Shown one piece after another: positions 46,798 through 57,419 of a DNA stretch of 64,000 bases. The notes under the pieces were generated by a model. It was not told where the DNA came from. It searched no databases and saw only the letters and a list, made by a program, of their open reading frames with translations. The position numbers were made by a program, and so were the translations under genes. This DNA is from Nannochloropsis salina CCMP1776. Taxonomy: Eukaryota; Sar; Eustigmatophyceae; Eustigmatales; Monodopsidaceae. How positions within the stretch are numbered: the stretch's first letter is position 1; each line of letters begins with the position of its first letter. The DNA lies in assembly GCA_004565275.1 (NCBI GenBank), contig SDOX01000001.1:248001-312000 (forward strand). The letters run 5' to 3'.

Positions 46798-47976
46798 ATA
46801 TTAAAATAACTGCGAACGGCGAGCAGAAATGATATCTTGCCGCGACAGCATCCTGCCCTCTGCCTCCACTATAGCTTGTGGTACAACAGCTGGGAAATCC
46901 CGTCCGTAGCACATTACACACAATCTGCATACGTCCTCCAAACGCATCCTCTTTAACACCAAATGAAGCAATCAAATGCATCTTGGCCAGGCAGCAAGTG
47001 GGGCCGGAGTCCGACGTTTTCGGGAAAGGCTTGCAGGCGGCGTCGCCGGCGAAGGGAAGGCGACGTCGGAAGGAAAATTTTCAGCGTGGATCTTCGTATC
47101 ACGCCCCATATATGTGACGACGTCCCTGCGCAGCTATGAGTAATAACCGACCGTCCCGACGCATCGAACGAGGGAACAGTGTCGTGTCCGTCCACTTTCC
47201 CCAAGTAAACGGGGCAGGAATTTGACGTTGTGTGTGCAGTGGATCGGACTCTGTGAGCACTTTTTCCAAGGATCCCCTCCACGCCGCACCACGAGTCCTC
47301 ACCAGGACATATCTGTGCGGTTCCTTCTGCTCTGTGCCACAAACCCAGCAACGGACAGCCAGCCTTACACCCCTCTGGTCTCTGTCTTTCTTTGAGTGCC
47401 GACATGTCTTGTCTTGCTGTTCTGGTGTTTTGCCCACGGTAGGACTCAGGCTCCGGGAGACTACCCCTGCACGTCGGGCTAAGATCCTCGGCGCATTGTT
47501 CTTATTCCCGTGTACCACATCTCCTCGCTTGCCTACGCTTCCTTCCTTGGCGTTACTACTTCCTTTCAACATTTCGACGTGTCCTCTTCGTACACGTTCG
47601 CACCAAAATGTGCCTCTACACTTCTCTTGTCCGTGTGGCAGGAACAAGGATGCGACCATGTCCATGTGGCGTTCCGTTTTTTTAATAAGCTGCGCAAGGG
47701 TGGATGCGCCGAGCGCTTTGCCACGCACAAGCATGTATCAACAAACAGCGCCCCTCTCTTGATTTCATACACCAAAGTCCGTAGTCTCTCAGTTCAATAC
47801 TAAATTGTGCCATTGTTTCCTCTCTCTCTGCACACGAACATCCCAGGGGTCTACTATTTTATTCTGGTCATTCCTACGCGTACCTTCCCGACCGGCTTGC
47901 CTTACTTATCAAGAGTTCTCGATCCGGCTCTCAACTCGGTTGCGTCAAAGTCTTTTATTTCTATTCGTTGAAACAA
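46798..47976. other. gene-poor sequence before the acyltransferase-GT2 gene
   Basis: Both strands have open frames at 47099-47762, but neither product has a recognisable family or natural composition. The last 200 bases are the probable promoter of the next gene. Confidence 0.35.
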
Positions 47977-50900
47977 ATGAAGGGACGTGGTGTTGAGTAC
48001 CGAACGGCCCCAACCAGCCCCTCCAAAGCGGACATGCAGGATGCTGTGCGGGGGCTAAAAGGCCTGACCAGATATGTAGACACACCAAACAAGTCAGCAG
48101 CGTCCTTTCAGTGCCCAAAGGAACTCTGCGCCGGTATGTTATATAGATGAACATAGACTGAAGGGTACATGGAAGTAAGGATTCTCACGACTGCCTCGAG
48201 ATTCTCGTGTATATCCCGGGGATGTGGCCCTCGGAAGATTCATCCACACCTGCCACGCCCTTACTCCTGGGGTAACTGCGACATCTTTGGTATTTTGATA
48301 TCTCAATGATTAGGTGATGCCTCTTTCTAACACATTTTTCTGCTCCCCCCATTTTCCCTCCACTTATCCCTCCTCTCAGTGCGCATCCTCGTTGTCCTCC
48401 ATCTGGTCCTCCACTTCTGCTACCAGACATTCGGCCCCGACGTTTTTCGGAACGTCTTCGTAGCTCGCCTCGCTGAGTGGGGTGCAATCCAATACAGCAC
48501 ATTATTGTGTCTGGAGGGAATGATCTTGGCTATCCGTTACGGTCGAGTCCCGGGGGGGGAGAAGGAAGAGGAGGACGAGAAGGACGCTCAAGCTCCGGAG
48601 GCCATTGCTTTCTTCAAGAGACATGCCTTAGAGGTGAGCACAAAAGGAGGGATGGTAGTAAAGAGACCAGAATGGACCGTCATCCGACCTGCAAGGCTGT
48701 TTGCTCGTTGTAGACGCCACGCTCACGCGCCTCTTGCACTCCCTTCCGCCCCTTTCCTCTCGCCCTCAGATCTATCCCCTCTACCTCATCGGCGTGGCAG
48801 CAACCGCCTCTTTCTCCCTCCTCACGACCGGGACAGGCTCCATGCGGCGTTTCCTCCTGACCGCCTCCGGGTTGGACGCCTGGACGCTCGGCAGCCCCGA
48901 CCTCCTCTCCCGGGACCCGACCTGGCTGGTGGCCACGCTCCTCTTCTACCTCAGCTTCTTCCCCGCCCTCCTCAAGCTGGCCCTGCCCGCCTCCCGCGGC
49001 ACCCTCTTGGGCGTGATGGCCACGGCGTGGGCGAGCACGGCAGTGGTCCCTCTCACCTTCCTCGGCTTCGACCTGGAGCTCGGCGCCGCGCCCCACCTGT
49101 TCACGCTCGGCACCACCTTTCCGCTCATGCACGCGGCTTCCTTCGTCTTCGGGGTCACCTTAGGTCTGTACTTCCTGAAGCTGGACAGAGAGGCAGTGGC
49201 AGGACTTTCGCAGTCCTTCCTTGGTACGGCGGCGGCGGCCGGCCTCCTCTTCTTCTTCCTCTCCACGGACATGTTCGAGGGGCGGATGCTCCTCTGGTGC
49301 TACGACGGGCTTTTCTTGGGCTTCATGGGTGTGATCCTGCTCCTCGCAGCCATTGGCAAAGACGCCTTTTTGGGAATCGCGCTCCGGGTCAAGTTCCTCT
49401 CTGAATTCTTGGGGCCCGCAGCCCTGACAGTCTACCTCCTGCAGGGGTTCTTCCTGGGCGTGGCTGGCTCCGTGGTGAACGCAGAGACGAGCACCCTCTT
49501 CTGGCTCGCGTTCTGGGCCGCGCTTTTGACTGCCGGCTTTTTTCTGCACAGGAGCTACCAGGCTGTTTACCTGCAGCAGATGCTACCTCTGATCTTAGCG
49601 GGCGAGGAGAGCGTCGCGACCGCAGGCAGGGGCCAGCCAACCCCCCCCCACCGCCCTTCCTCCCCGGCCTCCACTGCCTCCTCTTCCTCCACCTCCTCTC
49701 CCATCGCGGGCGCTTCAGCCGTCTTCCAGGACGACTTATCCTCCATCGAGGACCACGGCGCTGAGTACCCCATTCAAGGTTGGTTTTGGCACAAGAGTTT
49801 TCTGATGGTGGGCTTCCGCCTCGCCTGCTACTACGGGTCCATGGCCCTGACTATCTTTTTCTACATGACGCTGGCACTGCGCTTCGACTGGAAAGGCTTC
49901 GCCTCCGTCTATGATATGCCCGTCGCCAACGCTTTTGTGAACTTCTTGAAATACTGCGCCCTGCTTTCCCTGCCCTCCCTGACATTTTCCATGGTCGGAC
50001 ACATTCTCTTTCCCCCCGTCCTCCGCAAGCGGACGCCCTCCCTCGAAGCCCTGAAGAAGGCTTTCAAGCACAAAGTTTTCTTCAGGATCGTCACGAGAGG
50101 GAAGCACCCCAACCTGGTGCGATCCCACGTCCTGCACGCCAGCAACGTCCTCCGGGCCGCCCTGCCTCACTCCCAGTTCTGCCTCGAGGTGGCCACGGAC
50201 GCGCCCCTCGACCTCGACACTTTTTGTCCGGGTATGGCCACCGAGCTTCTGCTGCCCAAGAACTACGCCCCGGTGGGCGGCGCCAAGTTTAAAGCGCGGG
50301 CCTTGCAGTTCGCCATCGAAGCCTCCGCGGCGGAGCCCGGGGACTGGATCGTGCATCTGGATGAAGGTACGTCTTGCTCGGACTCCCCCCGCATTTTGAC
50401 ATCTCTCTCTCACTCCCCGAGATCATGTTCTTTTTCGCACATTGTACCTACGATACTCATTGGTGCCTTCCACCTTGATTTCTTCCTGTACAGAGACGCG
50501 TTTCGATGCTGAGACGGTCCGGGGGGTCCTAGCGCATTGTGTCGCGGAAGACGAGGCTATCGCCCGCGGGGCCAAGATCTACGGCAATATCGGACAAGGT
50601 GTGATCCTGTACGGCACGCAAGAGCCCGACAACTGGCTGACCACACTGGCGGACTCCGTTCGGGTGGGCGACGATTTCGGGAAGTTCCGCATCCAGTACG
50701 AGCTGCACGAGCCCCTGATCGGCATGCATGGCTCCTTCGTGGTCTCTCAGAACGCGGTGGAGAAACTGGTCACCTTCGACCACGGGATGGAGGGAAGCAT
50801 CACGGAGGACGCCTACTTTGCCCTGGTGGCGCAGGTGAAAGGGATTAAGTTCTCCTGGATCGACTCCTTCATGTACGAGCAATCCCCCTTCTCCTGCATC

Positions 50901-51389
50901 GACTTCATGCACCAACGCTGCCGGTGGTTCGCGGGCCTCTGGCTCATCGTCCTCTCCCGACGCATCCCCTTTTTGAACCGCGCCGTGCTCCTCTTCTTCA
51001 TGGCCACCTGGGCCGCCACGCCCTTGATCTGGCTCGCCATGACCCTGTGCATGTGCGTAGCTTCCTCCGTCCCTTACTGGTTCCGCGCCTGCATCGGACT
51101 CATCAGTGGAATGAGCACTTGGGGCTACATACTCGGCTTTGCCTTCACCTTCAAGGCCCGCGACGGCTCTGCGCGCCTTCTTCTCCTGTTCGGACTACAG
51201 CTCCTACTCCAACCTCTGTTTGCAGCCATGGAGCTGAGCGGAGTGGTGCTTGGCATCGTTGCGCCGCCCACACAAGGTTTTCATATCGTACAAAAGGAAG
51301 GGACAAAGGTCCAAAAGTCGACGGGGGCCATGTCGAGGAACAGCTCCCTGGCCTCCATTGGCAAATTGAACTCGGTCGATCACGTGTAG
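47977..51389 (+). CDS. acyltransferase-3 domain fused to egghead-like GT2 glycosyltransferase
   Basis: Exons 47977-48133, 48380-48633, 48770-50366 and 50494-51389 (all GT-AG), 967 residues. About residues 50-400 are an acyltransferase-3 multi-TM domain: ILVVLHLVLHF with the His of TM1, FFKRHALEIYPLYLIG across the second junction, WLVATLLFYLSFFP, and AASFVFGVTLGLYF. A Ser/Pro linker leads to a GT2 domain flanked by TM helices. It resembles animal egghead/BRE-3: WIVHLDEETRFD, ILYGTQEPDNWLTTLADS, DDFGKFR, GMHGSFVVSQ, GSITEDAYFA, EQSPFSCIDFMHQRCRWFAGL. Egghead adds mannose to glucosylceramide at the Golgi; AT3 proteins move acyl groups onto sugars. The combined protein may make an acylated glycolipid or glycan; the product is unknown. 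Frame and junctions fit one gene; the acyltransferase and GT parts share the same 1.6-kb exon. Confidence 0.87.
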
Positions 51390-52259
51390 TCCAAAGTTAG
51401 ACATTAGCGAGGGAGAGGGGCTCGACTTGATGACTTAATACAGGGTTACAAACAGGGGCGGGGCTCCAAAGGTGTGTCGCGCTGTGGAAGCTAGAGAGAA
51501 TCGTCGTGTATATGGTGTAGGAATCCGCTCTGGTCGATCTGGCTCTGATCCAGTAGATCTTTTGAGACGAGAGGACGGTAGAGGGGAGGGCGCGAGGGGG
51601 GTTGGCGCCTGGGTGTGTATGCGGGAGCCGATGGGCTTGTTCATTAGAAATGATTGATTGCAAGCGGGGCAGTCGAGACTATGATTCGCTATGGGAAAAG
51701 TTGCAAGACGGGAATAAAGGAAATCGCCGGGTGTCTTATGAGGATATGAGGTGGAGGCAAATCTGTGCGTGCGTGTGTGTGTGGTCCGTGACTTTGCCGG
51801 CGCGAGCGCATCCTGAGGGAGGGATTGTATCGAGAAAGCAGACTTGCGCTAGGAATACGGGAAGGCGAGATGCATCACACGAACGCTGTTACGCACAGTA
51901 CTTAAGAAGAACATGCAAATCTACTGCAAGCAGGCGTTCATGTCTCACACCATGCAAATTTACCGAGAGAAGGACCGGGATAGGGAAAGGGGAAGTGATT
52001 TTGACCTGCGGGCTTTCTTGGTGTTGTGTAAGAAAGCTGCGTACCTCAATGTATCTACATAGTTATATTCAAAGAAGCAAGAACTCGTGACCAAGAATGC
52101 TCGCCCTGCCGGGCTCGATTCCTCTCTCGTATCACGAGGTACCCGTCAAATCCTACGGCAGTTTGCTACTTTACAAGCACCTCCGCTGGAAAGTATACAC
52201 AAGGGAAACAGTTTCAAAGACCTCCCATTCGAATGTGGCCCTGGACGTCCGTCCGCTTC
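51390..52259. other. convergent intergenic region
   Basis: 3' ends of the AT3-GT2 gene (+) and the unknown gene (-). No gene or RNA seen. Confidence 0.4.
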
Positions 52260-53489
52260 CTAAGTCAGTGAATCGAGGCCTCCCCCTTTCCCTCTTCCCG
52301 TGCTCCCCCCTTCGGGCAGAGGAGGCTTTTGCCGGGCCGCATGCATTTCCTCCTTGGTCAGGCGCGGCCATACCCATGCGTCGTGCCATGTAGCGCTCGC
52401 TGTACTGCTCTGCCAAGAACCAAGATTGCGGGGGGCATCCTCAACAGCCTCCGAATTTGGAAGCAGCGACCGTGGGAGCTGCGACTCGCTCGTCCTGGAC
52501 AGGAAGAAAGATGCACGCTTTTCCCGCCGTTTTTCCGCGATGGCTTGTTTCAAAAGGGAGGACGAGGCGCTGAATAGTGGAGCGCCAGGTCCATCTTCCA
52601 AGCGACGGTCCACGTCTGGGACATTTGGCACGTTGGTGTCCGAGGTGGGCGAGTCGATGTGCTGCGAACTCGTCGGAGACGACCACGGGCTTCTGCCTCG
52701 GTTCAAGTCATCCTGAAGCCCTGACATTACTTCTCTTCTCACCTTTATTTCCCCCTTCCTGTTCGTTTCCTCGCGGAGCAGCAATTTCTCGACGCGGGCT
52801 TTCAGTGCGTGCAACTTGGCATTCCGTGGCCGCTGCTTATCTGGTGAGGAGCAAGGCGCATGCGAAGCGGCTATGCAAGGGAACATCTGATGGGCATCAC
52901 TGATAAGGTTTCTATGCGAGGACGCAGATGGCGGCGGCGAGGAAGCTCGCTGGCTGCGGTACGAGTTGGTGTCGTCAATGTGGAATTCACCCTCGCCTTT
53001 ACCATGCACTTTTCCATTCTTTAGCTGCTGCTGCATTCCTACATTTTTGCTTTCTTTTGAAACATCGCCAGCCCCATAGTTTGCGAGTTTATTCCTATTT
53101 TGACCGCCTATTCGCCCGTCATTGTCACGATGCGTACGTGCTACATCGTGTTTATAAGAGCCCGTCCCGCCTGGCAAAGGCAGGGCCTTCGAAACAAATT
53201 CAACGCCGTAATTTGAGTTATAAAAGCTGTCGAGCTTTGCGTCGTCCGTTCCGACATGGTATCCATGCGGAATAGACCTGCTGAATCCCCCTCTATCGAC
53301 GGTTTGTTCCTGCAGAGCCCTCATCTCCTCCCGTGCTGCCTGAGCAGTATCAATTGCTTGCTTCAGCAGCTTCCGGGCGGCATCTCCGGGAAGACACTCT
53401 CGAAGATGGGACTGCTCCACCTTCTGTGCCATATTTTGCCCATAAAGAGCGAGCCACTCTGTGAGTATGCGGTGATGCGCGTCAAACAA
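52260..53489 (-). CDS. unknown, mostly disordered protein; 5' end unresolved
   Basis: A 409-codon open frame with no ATG at its start (first ATG at 53432). A helical N-terminal part (WLALYGQNMAQKVEQ, LLKQAIDTAQAAREEM) is followed by long Ser/Asn/Arg-rich disorder with one basic helix (KLHALKARVEKLLLREE). No domain is recognisable. A second minus frame from ATG 53650 (MDPYTVAIYDPV...) overlaps its start; a small intron could join the two, for example from after MDPYT to an acceptor near 53510 in matching phase, but the donor is weak. The gene would then be head-to-head with the PDZ-FKBP gene with touching start codons. Function unknown. Confidence 0.5.
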   Translation of the reverse strand: MFDAHHRILTEWLALYGQNMAQKVEQSHLRECLPGDAARKLLKQAIDTAQAAREEMRALQEQTVDRGGFSRSIPHGYHVGTDDAKLDSFYNSNYGVEFVSKALPLPGGTGSYKHDVARTHRDNDGRIGGQNRNKLANYGAGDVSKESKNVGMQQQLKNGKVHGKGEGEFHIDDTNSYRSQRASSPPPSASSHRNLISDAHQMFPCIAASHAPCSSPDKQRPRNAKLHALKARVEKLLLREETNRKGEIKVRREVMSGLQDDLNRGRSPWSSPTSSQHIDSPTSDTNVPNVPDVDRRLEDGPGAPLFSASSSLLKQAIAEKRREKRASFFLSRTSESQLPRSLLPNSEAVEDAPRNLGSWQSSTASATWHDAWVWPRLTKEEMHAARQKPPLPEGGSTGRGKGGGLDSLT

Positions 53490-53648
53490 GCAAGTTGTCG
53501 GAAATCGCTTTCAGGCGGGTTGGCGACAGCTGGAAATTGAAGACGCAAGAGGCGGCAACCGACATCGTTAATTTCAAGACTCCAGCACTTAAGTTTACGA
53601 CATGTGCCATCTGTAACAGGGTCATAAATCGCTACTGTGTATGGATCC

Positions 53649-55016
53649 ATGTCTTCTTCAGCCAAAGGCTTTTTCGAGTCCCTTGTCGGCCGACAAACTC
53701 GGCATCCTCATGCCACGATAATTCGTCCCACGACCCGCACATGCTGCAAGCAACTTCTCATGATGTTAGCGGGCATGTTTGCCATGGGCCAAAGCTTCAT
53801 GCTCAAATCACCGCTACATGCCGTTTTAGACGGCAGCGTTGCTGTGTCGGCACGTCTGGCTCCCGGGGGCATCCGAGTAGTAATGTCTACGTCATGTCCA
53901 GACCGGAGAGGCCTGCTGGAGGGCTGGGCCTCCGTCTTTCTTGCAGTCGGCTTACCCCACGTGGCACAGCCTACTCAGCGCGCACATGCTGTCAAGGACG
54001 ATGAATATGATGTCGCATTCGACGCGAAACAACCCCTGGGCTTGGCTTTGGAGGATTTCGGGCAAAACGGCAAATATCGGACTTACGTGAGCAAGACCTT
54101 GCGAGGCTCACAAGCCACGAGCAAAGGGATCCGCATTCCCGCGTTGGTCGTGGCCGTGAATGGCAGAAATGTCGAAGGGCTCCCACGGAAAATGGTGGTG
54201 CAGCTCATACGGGACGCGCAGGAGGGCCGTAATGGGATGGGTGAGGGATCGTCTCTGATGGTAACTTTCCGCGACCCGGCTAAGTTCATGGAGCTGCTGG
54301 TACGTGTATGTGCACCGAATGCCTCCGGCTTTACTGAATAGCTTGCACATTTCAACAAATACTTCCTCTGCCTACCAGAGCGCTCCGGTTGTCCGTCTAC
54401 GTCCCCCTAACCCTGACCCTAGCCCCAAGCCATAGTGCTGGAGCCTGGACGTCTATTATTTTCCCTGTCTTCTCGCCTCCCTTCTGCCACCCATTCGGTC
54501 GCATGAGTCGTCTCAATCGATTCTCACACCCTCGTTTCTTTACATTTGAACCCACAGAGCGAGAAGAGTACCCCGGGCGGGGGGGAGGGAGCAGAAATCA
54601 GCACTCAGCTAGCACCCCAGACTCAGGCCCGAGAGGCCCAAACCCTAACAGTTAAGAAGACGTACGTGCCTGAGATCTGCCAGACGGGGGCCAAGTACGG
54701 CGATTTGCTCGAGATCAAGTACGCGACCCGCTTGGAGGACGGCACCTTTCTGGACGCCACGGGAGTCTCGACGCCTGGGCGGGGAGGGGACTCGACGCTC
54801 TACTTCGTATTGGGGGAGCAAGTGGCGGGCACGGTGCCGAAAGGCTGGGATCTGGCCTTGGTGGGCGCGTGTGTGGGGGAGAAACGCAGGATCAAGACGC
54901 CGAGTGTGCTGGCCTTTGGGACCAAGGGGCTGAAGAGGAAAGGTATCCCCCCCGACGCCACCATCGTCTACGACGTGGAGGTGATTGGGATCAACGGCAA
55001 CAACATTCCCCGTTGA
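53649..55016 (+). CDS. PDZ-FKBP peptidyl-prolyl isomerase, probably thylakoid lumen
   Basis: Exons 53649-54299 and 54558-55016 (GT-AG), 369 residues. The N-terminus looks tripartite: a hydrophobic signal (LLMMLAGMFAMGQSF, residues 36-50), a plastid-type stretch, then a twin-Arg segment (DRRGLL, residues 85-90), a second hydrophobic run and AHA at 112-114, as in Tat lumen precursors. A PDZ-like domain follows at 122-217 (PLGLALEDF, RIPALVVAVNGRNVEGL, LMVTF). The second exon encodes an FKBP domain (about 255-366): LLEIKYATRLEDGTFLDAT, YFVLGE, VPKGWDLAL with the pocket Trp, and GIPPDATIVYDVEVI. Pocket Tyr, Phe-Asp and Trp are kept; the Tyr of AYG is Phe. FKBPs fold proline-containing proteins; many lumenal ones exist in plastids, but a PDZ partner is unusual. 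Targeting is inferred. Confidence 0.82.
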
Positions 55017-55278
55017 GGGGGAATACGGACAGTCGTTGCCACGCCTGGCGGCTGCTGTGTATGCCCACACGAGCCCAGACCGGTGACTCTTTTCAAAAGA
55101 AACAGGGGGACTGGCGAAGGTCCTGAGACTACTGATTCCAAGCGTGCTTTACTTTGATTTGAATGATCTTGACCGGCAGGATGCGGGTTTTCTTCCCAAC
55201 TGCCAGACTCGTGGATTCCTTCTTTTAGATTCACCCGACCTTCCATAGTACCCCCTCATTTGCTCTCCCCAGCTTCCA

Positions 55279-57032
55279 CTATTCCCGCTTCCTCTCCACC
55301 GCCTGCTGGCGCGCCCAAATAGCTTCCAGTCGCTCTGTCAGGGGCGGGTGCGAGTAGTGGTAAAAGCTGTACCAGGGGTCGGGCGAGGGGTTGCTCAGGT
55401 TCTCGATCTGCAGCTTGACGAGTCCCCGCTGCAGGCCCTCGGAGTAGCCCAGGCCCACTGCGTACTCGTCCGCCTGGAGGGAGGGCCCGGGAAGGGGGGA
55501 GAGAGTGAGTGGTCGGGCGGGAGCAGGGAGGCACGGGGCGCTGACTCGCTACCTGAAATTCATTCCTGCGGGTCCAGAGGGTAAAAACGAAGCTTAACGC
55601 CTTGTCGACGGGCGACCAAATCGCTTGGAAGAAGAGCAGAAGGGCAATGATGGTGGGGCGAGAGGAGAAGCCGAAGGAAGCAAAGAGCGCGGCGTTGTCC
55701 AAGGAAGAGGCGAAGAGGAAGAAGGCAAGGAAGAGGTGCACTTGACTGACCAGAAACATCTGCAAGGTGTGGGAGTGCGCCCAGTGGCCCAGCTCGTGGG
55801 CGAGGACGGAGAGGAGCTCGGAGGGTCGGACCTGGAGGAAGGGCCAGGGAGAGGGGATGAGCGGGGGGGGAAAGAGAGGAGAAGAGGCAGAGAAACCCAG
55901 ACGTCCTGGCCGCAAGCTGGCCCTAGGGATGCGGGAGAGCCACCTTCCTCCCTTCCACCTTTCTCGGTGGAGTGGGCAGATGGGGTCCTACCTGAGCGAT
56001 CAAGGTGTCGAAGAGGACGATCCGCTTGTTCTTGAAGAAGCCGTAGAAGTAAGCATTGCTGTGGGCGCTACGTCGAGAACCGTCCACCACGAAGACTTTC
56101 GTGAGCGGAAACTTGACACGGGAGGCCAAAGCGTCTATCTGAATCTTCAGCTCCGAGTCCTCCGGCAGGGGCTCGTACTTGTTGAAGAGCGGGGCGATAA
56201 CCGTGGGGTAGATAGTGAGGAGGAGGAGCTGAAACGCCAGCACCAGCAGATATAGGTACAAGAAGAAGCTCCGTCCTCCAGCCTTGATCACGTACAGCAC
56301 CGCCAATGTCATGGGCCCCCCCAGGAGAGCGGAGAGAGCGAGGCCCTTGAGCTTGTCCAGGAAGAAGTTGCCGAGACTCTGCTTGTTGAACCCATGCCGC
56401 TCTTCGACCACGAAGACGGCCCACAGGGAAAAAGGCAGGTGCACGACTTGCTCGAGGACCATGTTCAGGCCCAGGAGGACAAGGGAAACCACGTATTCGT
56501 TCTCTCTGTTTCCCAGCCATCGACCCGCCAGCTCTACAGAGATATCCCAGAACCAGGGCATGCTGCCCAGTAAAAGCAGGGTGGTGTTCTCGGTTTGCGA
56601 GAAGGCGGTTTCCACAAAACCTAAATGGGCCTTGTCGATCGAGTATTTTCGAGCGGCTTCGAATTTGGATGTCAGACGGTCTAAGAGAGACGTGGCAGCG
56701 GGAGGACTGGGGTCATCCTTGGAGCGAGAAGCCTGCTCGGGCGGCGCACTACCGCTAGCGGTGGCACGGCTGTCGAGCTCCGCGATCCTTTCTGTTAAGG
56801 CGCTTGGAATGTCCTTACGCTGCAGTGCACGATACTGCCGGACGTCGAGGTAGAATTCCCACACAAAGACGATGAAGCTGAACAGGATGAGCAGCTCCAA
56901 ATAAGGCACATCCGCCTCGCCAGCCCCTTTCTGTCTGTATACAGGCAATGAAAGCCCAGTTCCGAACGACCGTACGTGCGCCCAGTGATCCGCCGCGCCC
57001 GCGGCTGATACTGCATGCATCCCAAAGATCAT
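55279..57032 (-). CDS. STE24: CAAX prenyl protease 1 (STE24), M48 zinc metallopeptidase
   Basis: Exons 57032-55992, 55831-55553 and 55473-55279 (GT-AG, all phase 0), 504 residues. Several TM helices fill the first 300 residues. The STE24 zinc motif HELGH (H359, H363) begins exon 2, and the third ligand lies in ADEYAVGLGY (E443) at the start of exon 3. SNAYFYGFFKNKRIVLFDTL before HELGH and YHYSHPPLTERL near the C-terminus are typical of STE24/FACE-1. The enzyme cuts the CAAX tripeptide from farnesylated proteins and a-factor-like precursors in the ER and clears clogged translocons. The N-terminus has a charged insert of about 40 residues (A-S-G-S rich) not in yeast Ste24. Ends 262 bases from the PDZ-FKBP gene, tail to tail. 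Confidence 0.94.
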
Positions 57033-57419
57033 TGTCCTGTGTGTTGAGTTGTCGTGTGTTGATTCTTACTGCATACCGTGTAACCAGCACTCGCCCTTGG
57101 CGAGTTTCGGGATCGCAGGCAAGTTTAGGATGTGCACCCTTACGACAGAGTCCGCGTGCCCTGGTTACAGTCAGATGCCCTTGGCGCGAGATGGTTATAT
57201 CAATATGGGTCCTCGTGTAATCGGACATGAAAGCGGCGACAAGTTCATGGGAGATAAGGACAACAAGTGTCTCGAACCGACACGTCCACTTTTTCTGATC
57301 TTTTTAGCCCTTGCTCACTACCGCGCAGTAGGACAGTGTTCCAACCTCGTGAAGAATTCAGAAGGAAATTTTGGCGTGCGTTTTCCCACACTCACTTATC
57401 TTCTTATTTTTTGTTCAGG

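Noticed and set aside
47099-47762. Open frames on both strands (211 and 176 codons)
   Set aside because: No family, no natural composition, and the two overlap each other; region lies in gene-poor sequence.
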